From: Pirellulaceae bacterium
GTDB taxonomy: Bacteria > Planctomycetota > Planctomycetia > Pirellulales > Pirellulaceae
Reading direction: 5' to 3'
Length of the DNA stretch: 64,000 nt
Assembly (NCBI GenBank): GCA_019636375.1
Contig: JAHBXS010000003.1
Location: 887,671 to 951,670, forward strand
Numbering within the stretch: position 1 is the first letter of the stretch; the number at the start of each line of letters is the position of its first letter. The notes beneath the pieces are model-generated. The model saw nothing but the letters and a program-made list of their open reading frames with translations. It ran no database searches and was not told the DNA's origin. This document shows positions 27,659 through 36,939 of this stretch, piece after piece. Position numbers and translations under genes: made by a program.

Positions 27659-28618
27659 CTATGACACGAGCCATTCCTTCCCTCGCCAGTCTCGTTTTTC
27701 CCATCCGTAGTCGACGAATTGATAGCTGAAGGTGCCATCGTCGAAGAGATCGAGTTGTCCGTAACAGGGTGGGAACCCGTATTGCGAGCCGTTCCACCAA
27801 GCCCCTGAGACCGCTCCCCCGCAAATGTACCACACTCCGCGATACTCACAGCGATCGCAAGTGTGCATGTGTCCGCTCAAGCAAAGTTTGACGTTGGGAT
27901 GGCGGCGAAAAATTTCGCTGATGACCCAACCATCAGCATGTTGCCAAGTCCCTGGGATGACCACGTCATCACCCTTGCGGCAATCATCGCCGTAGACGCT
28001 GGATGTGATGCTGAGGATTGGTAAATGCGATAGCACACAGATCGGGGTCGTGCGGGGAGTTCGATTAAGATCATCGACGAGCCAAGTCAAATGTTCGTCG
28101 CTCAACACGCCGTACTTGGGCCATTGGCAAACTGAGTTTAAGGCGATGAAATGCCAGCCGCCATGATCAAAGCTGTAATAGTCGCGGGGCATGTCTAAGA
28201 CATCCTTCATCAGTTTGAAGCCTGCCTTCTCGGCGGGTATCTCTGCGGTCGGCTCGTGAAGGTCCCAGACATCGTGATTTCCGAGACAAGAATAGATCGG
28301 GACATGACAGTTCTTTGTCGCGGCCTGCCAAAGTTCTATTTGTTGCTGAGCCCGTTTGCCACTCACAGATCCGTCGAGGGCCATGACGGTGTCGCCCGTG
28401 TTGAGGACGATCTCTGGCGACCAGTCTGGCCTGCCGAATTGATGAGCGAACATCGCCGCGACTCCTGATGCGGCAGAACGGTCCGACGTGATGTGTATGT
28501 CGGTGCAATGTGCGACCTTGGTGGATTGCCGATGCTGGCCTGGTTTTGAGGTTGTCAGAAATCCCCAAGTCGCAACTGCCGCTGTTCCGGCACCCAACAG
28601 TTTTCTTCGATTAAGCAT
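27659..28618 (-). CDS. Exported metallophosphoesterase
   Basis: A 319-residue calcineurin-like phosphoesterase with a twin-arginine signal (MLNRRKLLGAGTAAVATWG). Metal-binding motifs in order: CTDIHI (D-x-H), NTGDTV (GD), CLGNHDVWD (GNHD), VLSHLPI and LSGHMHTCD (GHxH). Probably dephosphorylates or cleaves a phosphodiester substrate in the periplasm. Divergent from the serine hydrolase gene, sharing a ~160-base promoter gap. Confidence 0.9.
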   Translation of the reverse strand: MLNRRKLLGAGTAAVATWGFLTTSKPGQHRQSTKVAHCTDIHITSDRSAASGVAAMFAHQFGRPDWSPEIVLNTGDTVMALDGSVSGKRAQQQIELWQAATKNCHVPIYSCLGNHDVWDLHEPTAEIPAEKAGFKLMKDVLDMPRDYYSFDHGGWHFIALNSVCQWPKYGVLSDEHLTWLVDDLNRTPRTTPICVLSHLPILSITSSVYGDDCRKGDDVVIPGTWQHADGWVISEIFRRHPNVKLCLSGHMHTCDRCEYRGVWYICGGAVSGAWWNGSQYGFPPCYGQLDLFDDGTFSYQFVDYGWEKRDWRGKEWLVS

Positions 28619-28778
28619 GTTGTTGTTGATCGTCCTTTCGCGTTCTTGTCGGCAAATTCAATTTTTCGTCACCCCAACGGCTTGATGCAGATGATACCAT
28701 AGGGTAGTCGTATGGTCAGAAGACTTGTGAGTGTTTGTCCATGTTGGATGTCATTGGAAATTGATTGGGATTTTGAAA

Positions 28779-29897
28779 ATGAAAAGCTGGCTGGGATATC
28801 TCGCGATGGGCTTGTTGCTGATTTCCTCGGCAACTTCTTGGGCACAAACCGCGAAACGCAATCAAAAATCGCTGCCCAAGGCTGTCGTTGGTCGAATTGA
28901 TGACTCGGTAAAAGAGCAGATGTCGCAACAACAGTTGGTAGGGGTTTCGATCGGCGTCATCGATGGGGGACGAGTGGCCTACTCGCAAGGCTTCGGCTTT
29001 GCGGATGTCGAAAATCAGGTTGCGATGACACCGCAATCGCTGATTCGGTGGGCTTCGGTATCCAAGCCGCTCACCGCTGTCGTGGCCGGACAATTGGTCG
29101 CCGAGGGACGATTGTCGTTCGACGACGATGTGCGCAAATACGTTCCCGAATTTCCGGACCATGGCGTCACCATTCGCGTGCGAGATTTGCTATGTCACCA
29201 AAGCGGGATCGTGCACTACGCCAACGGGCGAGTCGTGCGAACGCAGAAAGAATACGGCGAGCCGCATCCTTTCCAAAACGTCATTAACTCGCTCGATACT
29301 TTTAAGGAGTCTCCGCTGGTCAACGCTCCAGGAGAAAAGTATTCTTACTCGACTCACGCTTACATGCTGTTAAGCGCCGTGACGGAACGAGCGGAAAACA
29401 AGCCGTTTGCTCAACAAGTGCAAGATCGTATCAACTCCCCCCTAGGCCTAACGACTTTGCAACCAGATTACCAATGGGTCGAAATATCGCCTCGGGCGGT
29501 TGGCTATCGTTTGCGGAATCAACAAGTCATTCCATCCACCAACACCGATGTGAGTTGGAAACTGGGAGGAGGTGGTTTCATTTCATCGGTGGAAGATATG
29601 GCGGCGTTTGGAGCGGGGTTGATGGGCTCTAAATTGTTGTCCGAAAAAATCAAGTCCCAAATGTGGGTTCGGCAGAAAACGACGGATGGCACGGAGACCG
29701 ATGTGGGGCTTGGTTTTTTTATCGATGGAGTCGGCGAAAGTCTGCGAGTCTCTCATAATGGAAGTCAAGAAAAGGCCAAAACGCGGATGGTAATTTATCC
29801 CAATCGAAAAAATGGTATTGTGGTCATGTCCAATTGTGAACACGCCGAGCCTGGTCGAATTTCTACCGCTATTTATCAGGCCTGGAACGCTAAATAG
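28779..29897 (+). CDS. Serine hydrolase, class C beta-lactamase/PBP-like
   Basis: Start taken at ATG 28779, which begins a signal peptide (LGYLAMGLLLISSATSWAQ); the frame is open to 28731. About 372 residues. Catalytic motifs: SVSK (residues 93-96), a Tyr in YSTHAYMLLSA in the place of YxN, and HNG near the C-terminus. The family includes D-amino acid peptidases and esterases; beta-lactamase activity cannot be claimed. Precedes the PQQ-propeller gene by 20 bases and may be cotranscribed. Confidence 0.88.
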   Translation: MKSWLGYLAMGLLLISSATSWAQTAKRNQKSLPKAVVGRIDDSVKEQMSQQQLVGVSIGVIDGGRVAYSQGFGFADVENQVAMTPQSLIRWASVSKPLTAVVAGQLVAEGRLSFDDDVRKYVPEFPDHGVTIRVRDLLCHQSGIVHYANGRVVRTQKEYGEPHPFQNVINSLDTFKESPLVNAPGEKYSYSTHAYMLLSAVTERAENKPFAQQVQDRINSPLGLTTLQPDYQWVEISPRAVGYRLRNQQVIPSTNTDVSWKLGGGGFISSVEDMAAFGAGLMGSKLLSEKIKSQMWVRQKTTDGTETDVGLGFFIDGVGESLRVSHNGSQEKAKTRMVIYPNRKNGIVVMSNCEHAEPGRISTAIYQAWNAK

Positions 29898-29917
29898 AAA
29901 CTGCTTGGATTCAAAAT

Positions 29918-31468
29918 ATGAATGGTTTTCGGCGATTGATTTTTGTGGCTTGCCTCCCGGTGGTGGCTTTGGTTGGTGTGTTAACTTCTCAAGATGAAGA
30001 GTTGCGAGTTTGGAAAGACGACACGGGAAAACATGAGACCAGGGCGAGTTTTGTCGCGCTACGTGATGATGTTGTGGAACTGAAACTGGAAGACGGCAAA
30101 TCCATCGAAGTTTCCTTGGATCGACTTTCAGCGGCTGACAAAGCCTATGTTCGGAAAATTACTCGACCTGCAAAGGCTCCCAATCAGCCCAAACGAAAAA
30201 CTGGTGTCGAGCCATCGGACCGGATGCCGGATGAGCCTAACGGCGACCTACCTGCGCTGGACGCGGGAGGCGATTGGACTCAATGGCGGGGACCGAACCG
30301 TGATGGCATCAGCGGCGAAACTGGGTTGCTCGAAAGTTGGCCCGCCGATGGGCCTCCAGAAGCGTGGCGAATTGACGGATTAGGTGGTGGTTTCTCTAGT
30401 TGCGCGATTGCCGGAGGACGCCTGTTTACGATGGGTCAGTTCGGTGACGAAACTCGTCTGATCGCTCGCGACGCGACGACTGGTGATCGGTTGTGGGAGA
30501 CCCGCGTGGGGCGCGGGGGAGAAGGCCCCAATTGCACTCCTACTGTTGATGGTGAATTGGTGTTCGCCGTCTCCCATGCGGGGGATGTCTTGTGTGCTCT
30601 TGCCGACTCCGGCCAGGAAGTTTGGCGACTGAATTTCGCGCGTGACTTTGGTGGCAAGATGATGTCGCAATGGGGTTACAGCGAGTCTCCTTTGATCGAT
30701 GGCGACCGCGTGATACTTACTCCCGGTGCTCCGCAAGCGGCGATGGCGGCGATGGACAAACGTTCCGGAAAACTGATTTGGCGAGCGGCCTTGCCTCAAA
30801 ATGCGGGCCCTGCCGGTCAAGATGGGGCCGGGTACTCTTCCATCGTCGTCAGCCAAGCTCAAGGGGTGAAGCAGTACATCCAATTTGTAGGGCGCGGTGT
30901 GATTTCTGTTGAAGCCGAAAGTGGTCGGTTCTTGTGGGGTTACAATCGGATTGCCAATGGGACGGCCAATATTCCCACGCCAATTGTTTCAGGAAATTTT
31001 GTGTTCTGTTCAAGTGGTTATGACGATGGTGGCTCTGCACTGTTGGAAGTGGTCGGTGCTCGCAATCAATTGAATGCTCGGGAGGTTTGGTACAAACCGT
31101 CTCGTGACTTGCAGAACCATCACGGTGGGATGATTCTGATCGGGCAAAACGTCTACATGGGGCACGGTCACAACAATGGATTCCCGGTTTGTTTTCCGCT
31201 GGCGACAGGGAGACCTTTATGGGGTCCCGACCGTGGCGCCGGAACGGGTTCGGCTGCCGTGTTGTATGCAGAAGGGCACTTGTACTTTCGTTACGAAAAC
31301 GCCGTGATGGCGTTGGTTGAAGCGACGCCTACGGGCTACAAGCTAAAGGGAAAATTTAAAATTGGTATCCATCATGCTCAAAGCTGGGCTCACCCTGTGA
31401 TTTGGAACGGACACTTGTACCTTCGCGATCAGCACGAACTGATTTGTTACGATCTGCGTAAAAATTAG
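29918..31468 (+). CDS. SHD1 + PQQ-like beta-propeller protein
   Basis: A 516-residue exported protein. After a hydrophobic N-terminus ([16 protein letters not shown]) comes an SHD1-type domain ([17 protein letters not shown] to [12 protein letters not shown]), a Pro-rich linker and a BamB-like PQQ propeller ([19 protein letters not shown], repeated W-x-x-x segments). Common in planctomycetes; probably an envelope binding protein. Its stop codon overlaps that of a convergent gyrB 3' fragment (TTAG). A second, partial copy of its last ~55 codons occurs at 56722-56896. Confidence 0.85.
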   Translation: MNGFRRLIFVACLPVVALVGVLTSQDEELRVWKDDTGKHETRASFVALRDDVVELKLEDGKSIEVSLDRLSAADKAYVRKITRPAKAPNQPKRKTGVEPSDRMPDEPNGDLPALDAGGDWTQWRGPNRDGISGETGLLESWPADGPPEAWRIDGLGGGFSSCAIAGGRLFTMGQFGDETRLIARDATTGDRLWETRVGRGGEGPNCTPTVDGELVFAVSHAGDVLCALADSGQEVWRLNFARDFGGKMMSQWGYSESPLIDGDRVILTPGAPQAAMAAMDKRSGKLIWRAALPQNAGPAGQDGAGYSSIVVSQAQGVKQYIQFVGRGVISVEAESGRFLWGYNRIANGTANIPTPIVSGNFVFCSSGYDDGGSALLEVVGARNQLNAREVWYKPSRDLQNHHGGMILIGQNVYMGHGHNNGFPVCFPLATGRPLWGPDRGAGTGSAAVLYAEGHLYFRYENAVMALVEATPTGYKLKGKFKIGIHHAQSWAHPVIWNGHLYLRDQHELICYDLRKN

Positions 31469-31615
31469 ACATCGAGTGTTCGGACATCGAGAGCGTTTTT
31501 CTCGATGAACTCTCGTCGCGGTTCGACCTTGTCACCCATCAAGATGCGAAACATTTCGTCGGCCTCGGCTGCGTTGGTCATGCTGACCTTGATCAAGGTC
31601 CGGTTGTGTGGATCG
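31465..31615 (-). pseudogene. gyrB 3'-terminal fragment (49 codons)
   Basis: Encodes the last 49 residues of GyrB (begins [10 protein letters not shown], ends LDV then TAA). Against the full gyrB at 54192-56687 I count 20 synonymous codon changes and only 3 amino-acid changes (V/I, N/H, T/N). The homology stops abruptly at 31615. Such a pattern means the two sequences diverged while both were functional, so this piece was probably brought in from a related lineage. It is an inverted partner of the gyrB/PQQ junction at 56.5-56.9 kb. Confidence 0.9.
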
Positions 31616-31659
31616 TAACCGTTCACAGAATTTGTTCGATTTGCTTGAAATTGGCCGAA

Positions 31660-31743
31660 TGTTGGAGTACACGCTTTAGCGTGCCGCACACCGAAAAAAT
31701 TTGGATCGTTTGCGCGTGGCACGCTAAAGCGTGTACTTCAACA
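31660..31743. repeat. Long inverted repeat (stem of 20 bp perfect, 26 bp with one mismatch)
   Basis: The arms 31666-31685 and 31718-31737 are perfectly complementary (core acgctttagcgtg / cacgctaaagcgt), extending to 26 bp with one mismatch, with a 32-base loop. It resembles the palindromic, non-coding elements scattered in planctomycete genomes. The 31.75-32.0 kb sequence beyond it shows no gene I recognise. Confidence 0.7.
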
Positions 31744-32006
31744 TTCCGCGACTTTCGACTCGTCGTTTGCCGACGGGGGTTTTTTCGCGTGGAATACATG
31801 GTCGGTTGGGTCTGTACGGCCTACGGTCGGGGGAGCGGAGATTCTGGCAGTGGCCTTTCGGGGAGCGGTCCACCGTCCTCCAACGCCAAGGGTCGTGCTC
31901 AAATTCTATGCGCCATTGACGGAGGGAGCAGTATCCAGGATTTTCCCAATTGCGCCGAAGGGACCATCAGGCCGAACGATGATGGGGATTGTAACGACGA
32001 TGGGAA

Positions 32007-32253
32007 GTAGGGTGTGTGAAGTGAGCGTGTTCGAATCTTGAGGGATTTAAGTTGGCAAGGTCGTTTGGCTTCTCGAATCGATTCGATAAGTTGTCGCTCA
32101 CGGAACACACCAATTCCCAGAAAATTCTCTGTTGGTGACATTGTGATGGTGTGTTACGGGAACCATTATTTCTCAAATCAAACGTTTTTGTAACGGAAGC
32201 GAAACAGATGATTTGTACAATGTTCAGCATTCGGTTCCCTTCACACACCCTAC
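32007..32253. repeat. MITE-like element with 15-bp terminal inverted repeats (copy A)
   Basis: 247 bases bounded by GTAGGGTGTGTGAAG and its exact complement CTTCACACACCCTAC. No coding capacity. A diverged second copy is split by the IS256-type elements: its left 43 bases are at 37487-37529 and the rest, inverted, at 56901-57128. It abuts an RHS fragment on its right side. Likely a non-autonomous transposable element. Confidence 0.8.
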
Positions 32254-32350
32254 GCTGTCTACGACGAACTGGGCCGGATGACAGCCCAAACCGATACGTT
32301 TGGCGATACGACCAATTAGGGGTATGATGACGCGAGTGGCACCGATCCCT
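32254..32350 (+). pseudogene. RHS/YD-repeat fragment
   Basis: Translates as AVYDELGRMTAQTDTFGDTTN-stop-GYDDASGTDP, a YD repeat with a nonsense change (TAG where the paralogous piece near 37450 has TGG). It directly joins the end of the MITE-like element. Confidence 0.75.
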
Positions 32351-32437
32351 GGCGGGAAACCTTGAGGATTGAAAATCCGGATTTCTACCTTTCGGCTTTC
32401 CTGAGCCCGCGTTATTTTTCCCCAAAATGAGGTCCCA

Positions 32438-33379
32438 ATGGTCATTGGAATCCGCCCATTAAACGATTTTGCCTTCAAAAAAATTTTTGGCTCACCAGCC
32501 AATAAATTGGCGTTGATCAGCCTACTCAATGCGATCCTCAATCCGCAGGTCCCGATCGTCGATGTCGTGATCCTCAACCCGTTCAACCTTCAAGACTTCG
32601 AACAAGACAAACTGTCCATCTTGGACGTGAAGGCCACCGATCAAAACGGGGCGATTTACGACATTGAGATTCAAATCACGGTTCGTCCGGGTTTGGTGCA
32701 AAGATTGGTGTTTTACGGGTGCGAGGAGTACGCTGGGCAACTTCGCTCGGGTGACCTGTACGCGACACTCAAACCGGTCGTCGTCATCGCCCTGCTAAAA
32801 GAGACGTTGTGGACTGATACCGAACAACTCCATCATCGGTTCGCCTTGACGGATCGAGAATCGGGGCGAGAATTAACGGATACTTTGTCGATTCACACTT
32901 TGGAGTTGGGCAAGTATAATTTGACAGAGGCGGAGTTGGGGACAGCGACCCCTTTGCACCGTTGGTTGTACTGGTTGATTCATGCCGAAAACTACGAACC
33001 TGAACGGTTATTGGAATTATTTCCAGAGGCCGCGTTTCAGTTGGCCAGCACACAGTTGATTTCGATTTCAGAAAAGACGGAGGACAAAGAGATGTACGAC
33101 GCCCGAGAAAAGGCCATTCGCGACCACGAATGGGCCATCCATGTGGCCCGCGATGAAGGGAAGATCGAGGGCAAGATCGAGGGCAAGATCGAGGGCAAGA
33201 TCGAGGGCAAGATCGAAGGCAAGATCGAAGGCAAGATCGAGACGATTCGTTTGCTGCAAAAATTGCTGGGAGTTCCCCAAGCGAGCGAGGCTGATCTCAT
33301 TGAAAAAAGCCTGGAGGAACTTCAAGCGATCACGACTGAGCTTCAAAAAAAGTTTCAGAATCGAAACCACAATCAATGA
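32438..33379 (+). CDS. Rpn/PD-(D/E)XK family putative nuclease-transposase with KIEG repeats
   Basis: A 313-residue protein of the Rpn (recombination-promoting nuclease)/PDDEXK transposase-like family. Start ATG 32438. The N-terminus PLNDFAFKKIFG carries the first catalytic segment; D in LSILDVKATD and the E-x-Q in YDIEIQITV complete a PD-(D/E)XK site. Helical middle and C-terminal parts follow, interrupted by the array (KIEG)6-KIET. Family members are proposed DNA endonucleases of genome-rearranging or phage-defence type. It overlaps no neighbour and precedes the RHS gene by 7 bases. Confidence 0.88.
   Translation: MVIGIRPLNDFAFKKIFGSPANKLALISLLNAILNPQVPIVDVVILNPFNLQDFEQDKLSILDVKATDQNGAIYDIEIQITVRPGLVQRLVFYGCEEYAGQLRSGDLYATLKPVVVIALLKETLWTDTEQLHHRFALTDRESGRELTDTLSIHTLELGKYNLTEAELGTATPLHRWLYWLIHAENYEPERLLELFPEAAFQLASTQLISISEKTEDKEMYDAREKAIRDHEWAIHVARDEGKIEGKIEGKIEGKIEGKIEGKIEGKIETIRLLQKLLGVPQASEADLIEKSLEELQAITTELQKKFQNRNHNQ
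33161..33244 (+). repeat. In-frame 12-bp tandem repeat inside the Rpn gene (7 units)
   Basis: Seven units of aagatcgagggc (two read gaaggc and the last gagacg), encoding KIEG six times then KIET. Unit length is a multiple of three, so gain or loss of units keeps the frame and only changes the length of a charged helix. Confidence 0.95.
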
Positions 33380-33386
33380 TTTAACG

Positions 33387-35075
33387 ATGGTTTCCTCCTT
33401 GAAAACACCTGAAACATTCGCGCACGACCCGCGATTATTTTCTGGTGGGAGGCATCGATTCTATTCTTTCCGAGGCCCAATTGGGTCGAATAATACGGCC
33501 AGTCTTGAAAGTCTTGACAACAAACCATCGGCCTGGAACCGCAGCGATAGTAACCAGAATCAAGCGTGGAACCTCTCGCTGGTTGGCGACTGGAACACGT
33601 TCAATCAAACGGGTTCCAGTCCGCTCACTCAAACCCGTACCCACGGCCCGGCGCATGAGTTCACGTCGTTCACCGGCACGAATTCTGGAACACTGACTTA
33701 CGACGCCAAGGGGAACCAAACGGTGCGTCCGGCAAGTCTGGTTGCTCCGGCCCTGAATCTAAGTTGGGATTTTGATAACCGCTTAAAAGGTGCCGACACC
33801 GACGGCAACCCCGCAACGCTGGAAGTCACATACGAGTTCGACGCCCTTGGTCGCCGAGTCGCCCGCAACGGCCCATCGGGGAACGTTGTCTACGTCCAAT
33901 CCGGCCAGCGAACCATCGCCGACTACGCGCGAGGCGCGGCTGCAACGAACCCCACCTACCGTTACGTTTATGGTGACTATATTGACGAGCCGATTTTACG
34001 TCACACGGGGACTGCTTCAACGCTTCCCACAACTGGCAACAACGCTTTGTATTATCATCGTAACCAACAATACTCGATCGTCGGACTAACCAACGCCGCC
34101 GGCACCCTCGTCGAACGCTACGCCTACACTGCGCATGGCGAACTAACGATCATGGCCGCCAACGGCACCCTCCGCACAACCAGCCTCTACAACAACCGCT
34201 ACACCTACACGGGCCGCGAGTGGGACCCCGACCTTAACCTCTACCACTTCCGCGCCCGCCTCTACGACCCCATCGCCGGAAGATTTATCACACGCGATCC
34301 CAAGAAGTATGTGGACGGAAAGAGTTTGTATCGAATGCACTTTTCGTTGAATAAAAAGGACTATACCGGGATGGCCGTCATGCGAAGGCAAGACCAAGGC
34401 CATCCCGACGCCGAATATGTTGGCCCTTTCGATCATAAAAGCAGCGGCGTAAAAAAATGCGTATTTTACGCAGATGGCGTTGAAGATCCAAAATATGGAT
34501 CGACCACTATTTATGAAACTTATGACGACGCCCATACTTTCCCCAAGGAAGAAAACCCAATTTTTTTACCGGACAACAAAACAGTAAAAGGCTATGTAGT
34601 GCATCAAAGCTTAAACAAACCGGAGCAAATTGCTAAGTTTATTGAAGTCACCGGATGTTGTGAAATTGTAATATTTGGGCACCAAGGGGGATATGCAAAT
34701 CCAGGAGGCGTGGCGGCTAACGGCACGAGCCCCCTTCCCGGAACTCCCGAAAGTCGAAGCGCCATACGAATAGCCTTAGAAAAACATTGCCAAAAATGCG
34801 ACGTATTTATTTACTCATGTGGCGATACTCATTGGACCGATCGACCAAAAAAGGGTGAGACAGGCTATGAGAAATATCGTGATTTTCAAAACAATAGAGA
34901 AGCCAATCGATGGACGATTGCCAATGATCTTGGGTGTAATGTTTATGGTTTACGCCGACTTCAAGCTAGAGAGAGTTTTGGGAATTATGGAAATCCAGAA
35001 AAATACGGAAGAGCAGGATGGTATCTTGATCAGGGTGAGCGCACTATTTTTCCATGGAAATACCGAGAACTTTGA
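33387..35075 (+). CDS. RHS-repeat protein with caspase-like C-terminal tip, last codons replaced by an IS
   Basis: Start taken at ATG 33387, though the RHS shell normally extends much further N-terminally, so this is a truncated cassette. YD repeats (LTYDAKGNQTV, YEFDALGRRVAR) lead to the RHS core end YTYTGREWDPDLNLYHFRAR and FITRDPKKY. The tip (~residue 308 to 548) is unlike RHS cores: strand EIVIFGHQGG with His432, and strand CDVFIYSCGD with Cys478, 46 residues apart, the His/Cys layout of clan CD peptidases. The final 15 codons, from QGER onward, are IS sequence. Without the IS the frame reads WYLD-FGGAEG-stop and overlaps the next gene. Likely a polymorphic toxin. Confidence 0.75.
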   Translation: MVSSLKTPETFAHDPRLFSGGRHRFYSFRGPIGSNNTASLESLDNKPSAWNRSDSNQNQAWNLSLVGDWNTFNQTGSSPLTQTRTHGPAHEFTSFTGTNSGTLTYDAKGNQTVRPASLVAPALNLSWDFDNRLKGADTDGNPATLEVTYEFDALGRRVARNGPSGNVVYVQSGQRTIADYARGAAATNPTYRYVYGDYIDEPILRHTGTASTLPTTGNNALYYHRNQQYSIVGLTNAAGTLVERYAYTAHGELTIMAANGTLRTTSLYNNRYTYTGREWDPDLNLYHFRARLYDPIAGRFITRDPKKYVDGKSLYRMHFSLNKKDYTGMAVMRRQDQGHPDAEYVGPFDHKSSGVKKCVFYADGVEDPKYGSTTIYETYDDAHTFPKEENPIFLPDNKTVKGYVVHQSLNKPEQIAKFIEVTGCCEIVIFGHQGGYANPGGVAANGTSPLPGTPESRSAIRIALEKHCQKCDVFIYSCGDTHWTDRPKKGETGYEKYRDFQNNREANRWTIANDLGCNVYGLRRLQARESFGNYGNPEKYGRAGWYLDQGERTIFPWKYREL

Positions 35076-36247
35076 AGAGGTAGTGTTCATCCCAAGCACA
35101 TCTTAGTCTTCGAGTTCGTACGCTTTCCTTGTCACCTTTATAGTTTTTCAGAAGAGTCAAAGCCATACGCCGCATTGAAGAGGAGTTGATAGCGCCTGTT
35201 CCGTTGATTCGACATTGGTCTTCATTGAAAATCACATCCAGACGCCAGTGTAGCGAGTTTTCAATACTCCAGTGGGCTCGGCAGCCTTTGGCGAATTTGT
35301 CGATGTCCATGGAAAAGCTCAGCAAATAGTATCGTACTTCGTAGGATTCTTTTCCATCACGAGTCACATTGTTGACCGCCACGCCAATGGTCTTCAAGCC
35401 TGGCCACTGACTGCTTTGCTGCACTCCTTCCCGAAACTGGGGAACTGGTACCAGGTTCGATGCTCGGCTCGCCCATGACCGGTCTCTGTTTTTTCGAGGC
35501 ATGAACACCTTCCATCGTGCCGAGAATCTCTTCTGCCAAGTCGCTAACGTCGGCTTCTAAAGTCCCCTGATTCCCTTTGAGTCCCAAAATATAGTCGCCC
35601 CCTCTGAAACAATCTGGATGCGATTTTCTCGCTGACAACCCATCGCGTCAATCGTCACAATGGCCCTTCCAATTCGAGCAATGACAACAACTTCCGGAAT
35701 CGCCGTGATCTCATTACTCTTCTCGTCGACTGCTTCTTGCCCAAGCACCATTTGATTCTCCGCTGCCCAGGCGGTGACCATGTGAGGGCTTTGACCCCGT
35801 TTTGTGGTCGTGCGAACGACGTGCTGTTTTACCATCAATGTTGATGATCGAATGTTCAGTTTCTGGTGCAATTGCCCGCACCCAAGACAAAAGCAAGCGG
35901 TCAATTGTTCGGGCTTGATCGCTGAAAATACGCGGCGAAAACGTGTCGTCAGAAGGGACTCCACTCTTCAGCTTGAGAAACTTCTTGAATAAGTGCTTAC
36001 GGGCTACACCATAGTTATGCATGTCTTTCCAGCCTTCGGCTCCCGATAGCATCGCACAAACACCCAAGACCAAAATATCTATCAAAAGATGACGGCGATT
36101 GGATGTTTCGATTCGAGGATCAGTGATCGATTCAAAGTGACGAGCAATCTCAAGTTTCGGCATAATGGCATCTCCAAATAGGAAACAAATACCATTTTTT
36201 CGACTTGCCTGAATACCCCAGTTTCGCTAAATAGTGCGCTCACCCTG
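35031..36247 (-). mobile_element. ISAs1-type insertion sequence, 1217 bp
   Basis: Bounded by a 19-bp perfect terminal inverted repeat, CAGGGTGAGCGCACTATTT at 35031 and its complement ending at 36247. It encodes one broken transposase on the minus strand. It interrupts the 3' end of the RHS toxin gene exactly between codons. No clear target duplication is visible at the outer flanks (gtatcttgat / tttggtgggg), so the flank may have been altered after insertion. Confidence 0.88.
35044..36163 (-). pseudogene. ISAs1 family (H-repeat-like) transposase, frameshifted
   Basis: Matches ISAs1/H-repeat transposases across four reading-frame pieces: N-terminus EIARHFESITDPR..LLIDILVLGVCAMLSGAEGW, a middle piece with HQKLNIRSSTLMVKQH, then GGDYILGLKGNQGTLEADV, and C-terminal GCRAHWSIENSLHWRLDV FNEDQCRI. 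Several indels separate them, so no full-length protein is made and the element is not autonomous. Confidence 0.88.
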
Positions 36248-36264
36248 TTTGGTGGGGCTGAGGG

Positions 36265-36816
36265 ATGAAAATGTTACAACTTTTACGCTTTCGATTGAAA
36301 ACACTTTTTTTGATCTTTACCGTTCTGGCCTTTATAATCGGATATTGGGCGGTAAGAAATAACCAAAGGATAATTCAGTTGAAGTTAATCAGGAATTTTA
36401 ATGGGAACGCCTTAACTTCGGCATTTTGTGATAATAATGGAGTCCCCGTGCCACCAACTAACAGGTCGCTTTTTCGAAGCACATTTATCGGCAATATAGT
36501 TTTCGAACCACTAAGAGATATTGTGTACGTTGATTTGAGTGATTCGATATTTGGAGAGGAGGAAGTGGACATGCTCCATAATTTTCGACATGTAAAACAT
36601 TTGGATATCAGTAACACAAATGTTTCGGACAGTGCTATCAATGAGCTTTTAGTGCTCCGCGATTTATCGTTTATTGACTTGTCAAATTCTCGCGTAACAT
36701 CGCAAGGCATAGTCAGATTGAGACTGTTCAACCCGGCCTTAAAGATTAGATATGACAATAAATTCCGCGACACGCTCAATTTAATTGATAATTTTGAGAA
36801 AGAATGGAATCAGTGA
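36265..36816 (+). CDS. Membrane-anchored leucine-rich protein, proposed immunity protein for the RHS toxin
   Basis: A 183-residue protein beginning MKMLQLLRFRLKTLFLIF. A single N-terminal transmembrane helix (~residues 12-30) is followed by a leucine-rich-repeat-like soluble part (IVYVDLSDSIFG, VKHLDISNTNVSDSAIN, LSFIDLSNSRVTSQG). No homologue is recognised beyond the planctomycete LRR membrane style. Its ATG lies 17 bases after the IS right end, and in the IS-free version the toxin stop codon overlaps it as ATGA. The AT-rich base use resembles the toxin tip rather than the surroundings. Role as immunity protein is inference from position. Confidence 0.6.
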   Translation: MKMLQLLRFRLKTLFLIFTVLAFIIGYWAVRNNQRIIQLKLIRNFNGNALTSAFCDNNGVPVPPTNRSLFRSTFIGNIVFEPLRDIVYVDLSDSIFGEEEVDMLHNFRHVKHLDISNTNVSDSAINELLVLRDLSFIDLSNSRVTSQGIVRLRLFNPALKIRYDNKFRDTLNLIDNFEKEWNQ

Positions 36817-36939
36817 AGCATTAAGGTGCCAGAGAGGCAAAAAACAAATGGGACATGCATCAGGGTCTTAATCGCAAACGGCGGTTTACGAATTCAGCGG
36901 TCAAAGTCAAAGGGCTCATTTTTCGTGATTAAGAAGTCC

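Noticed and set aside
33161..33244. Short regular repeats considered as CRISPR
   Set aside because: Units are contiguous, 12 bp, in frame and without spacers. The heptamer runs near 38970 and 63600 likewise have no spacers.
33037..33376. Repetitive minus-strand frames (Leu-Pro-Ser-Ile and Ala-Leu-Asp repeats) over the Rpn gene
   Set aside because: Produced by the 12-bp tandem repeat read backwards; the Rpn protein is clearly on the + strand.
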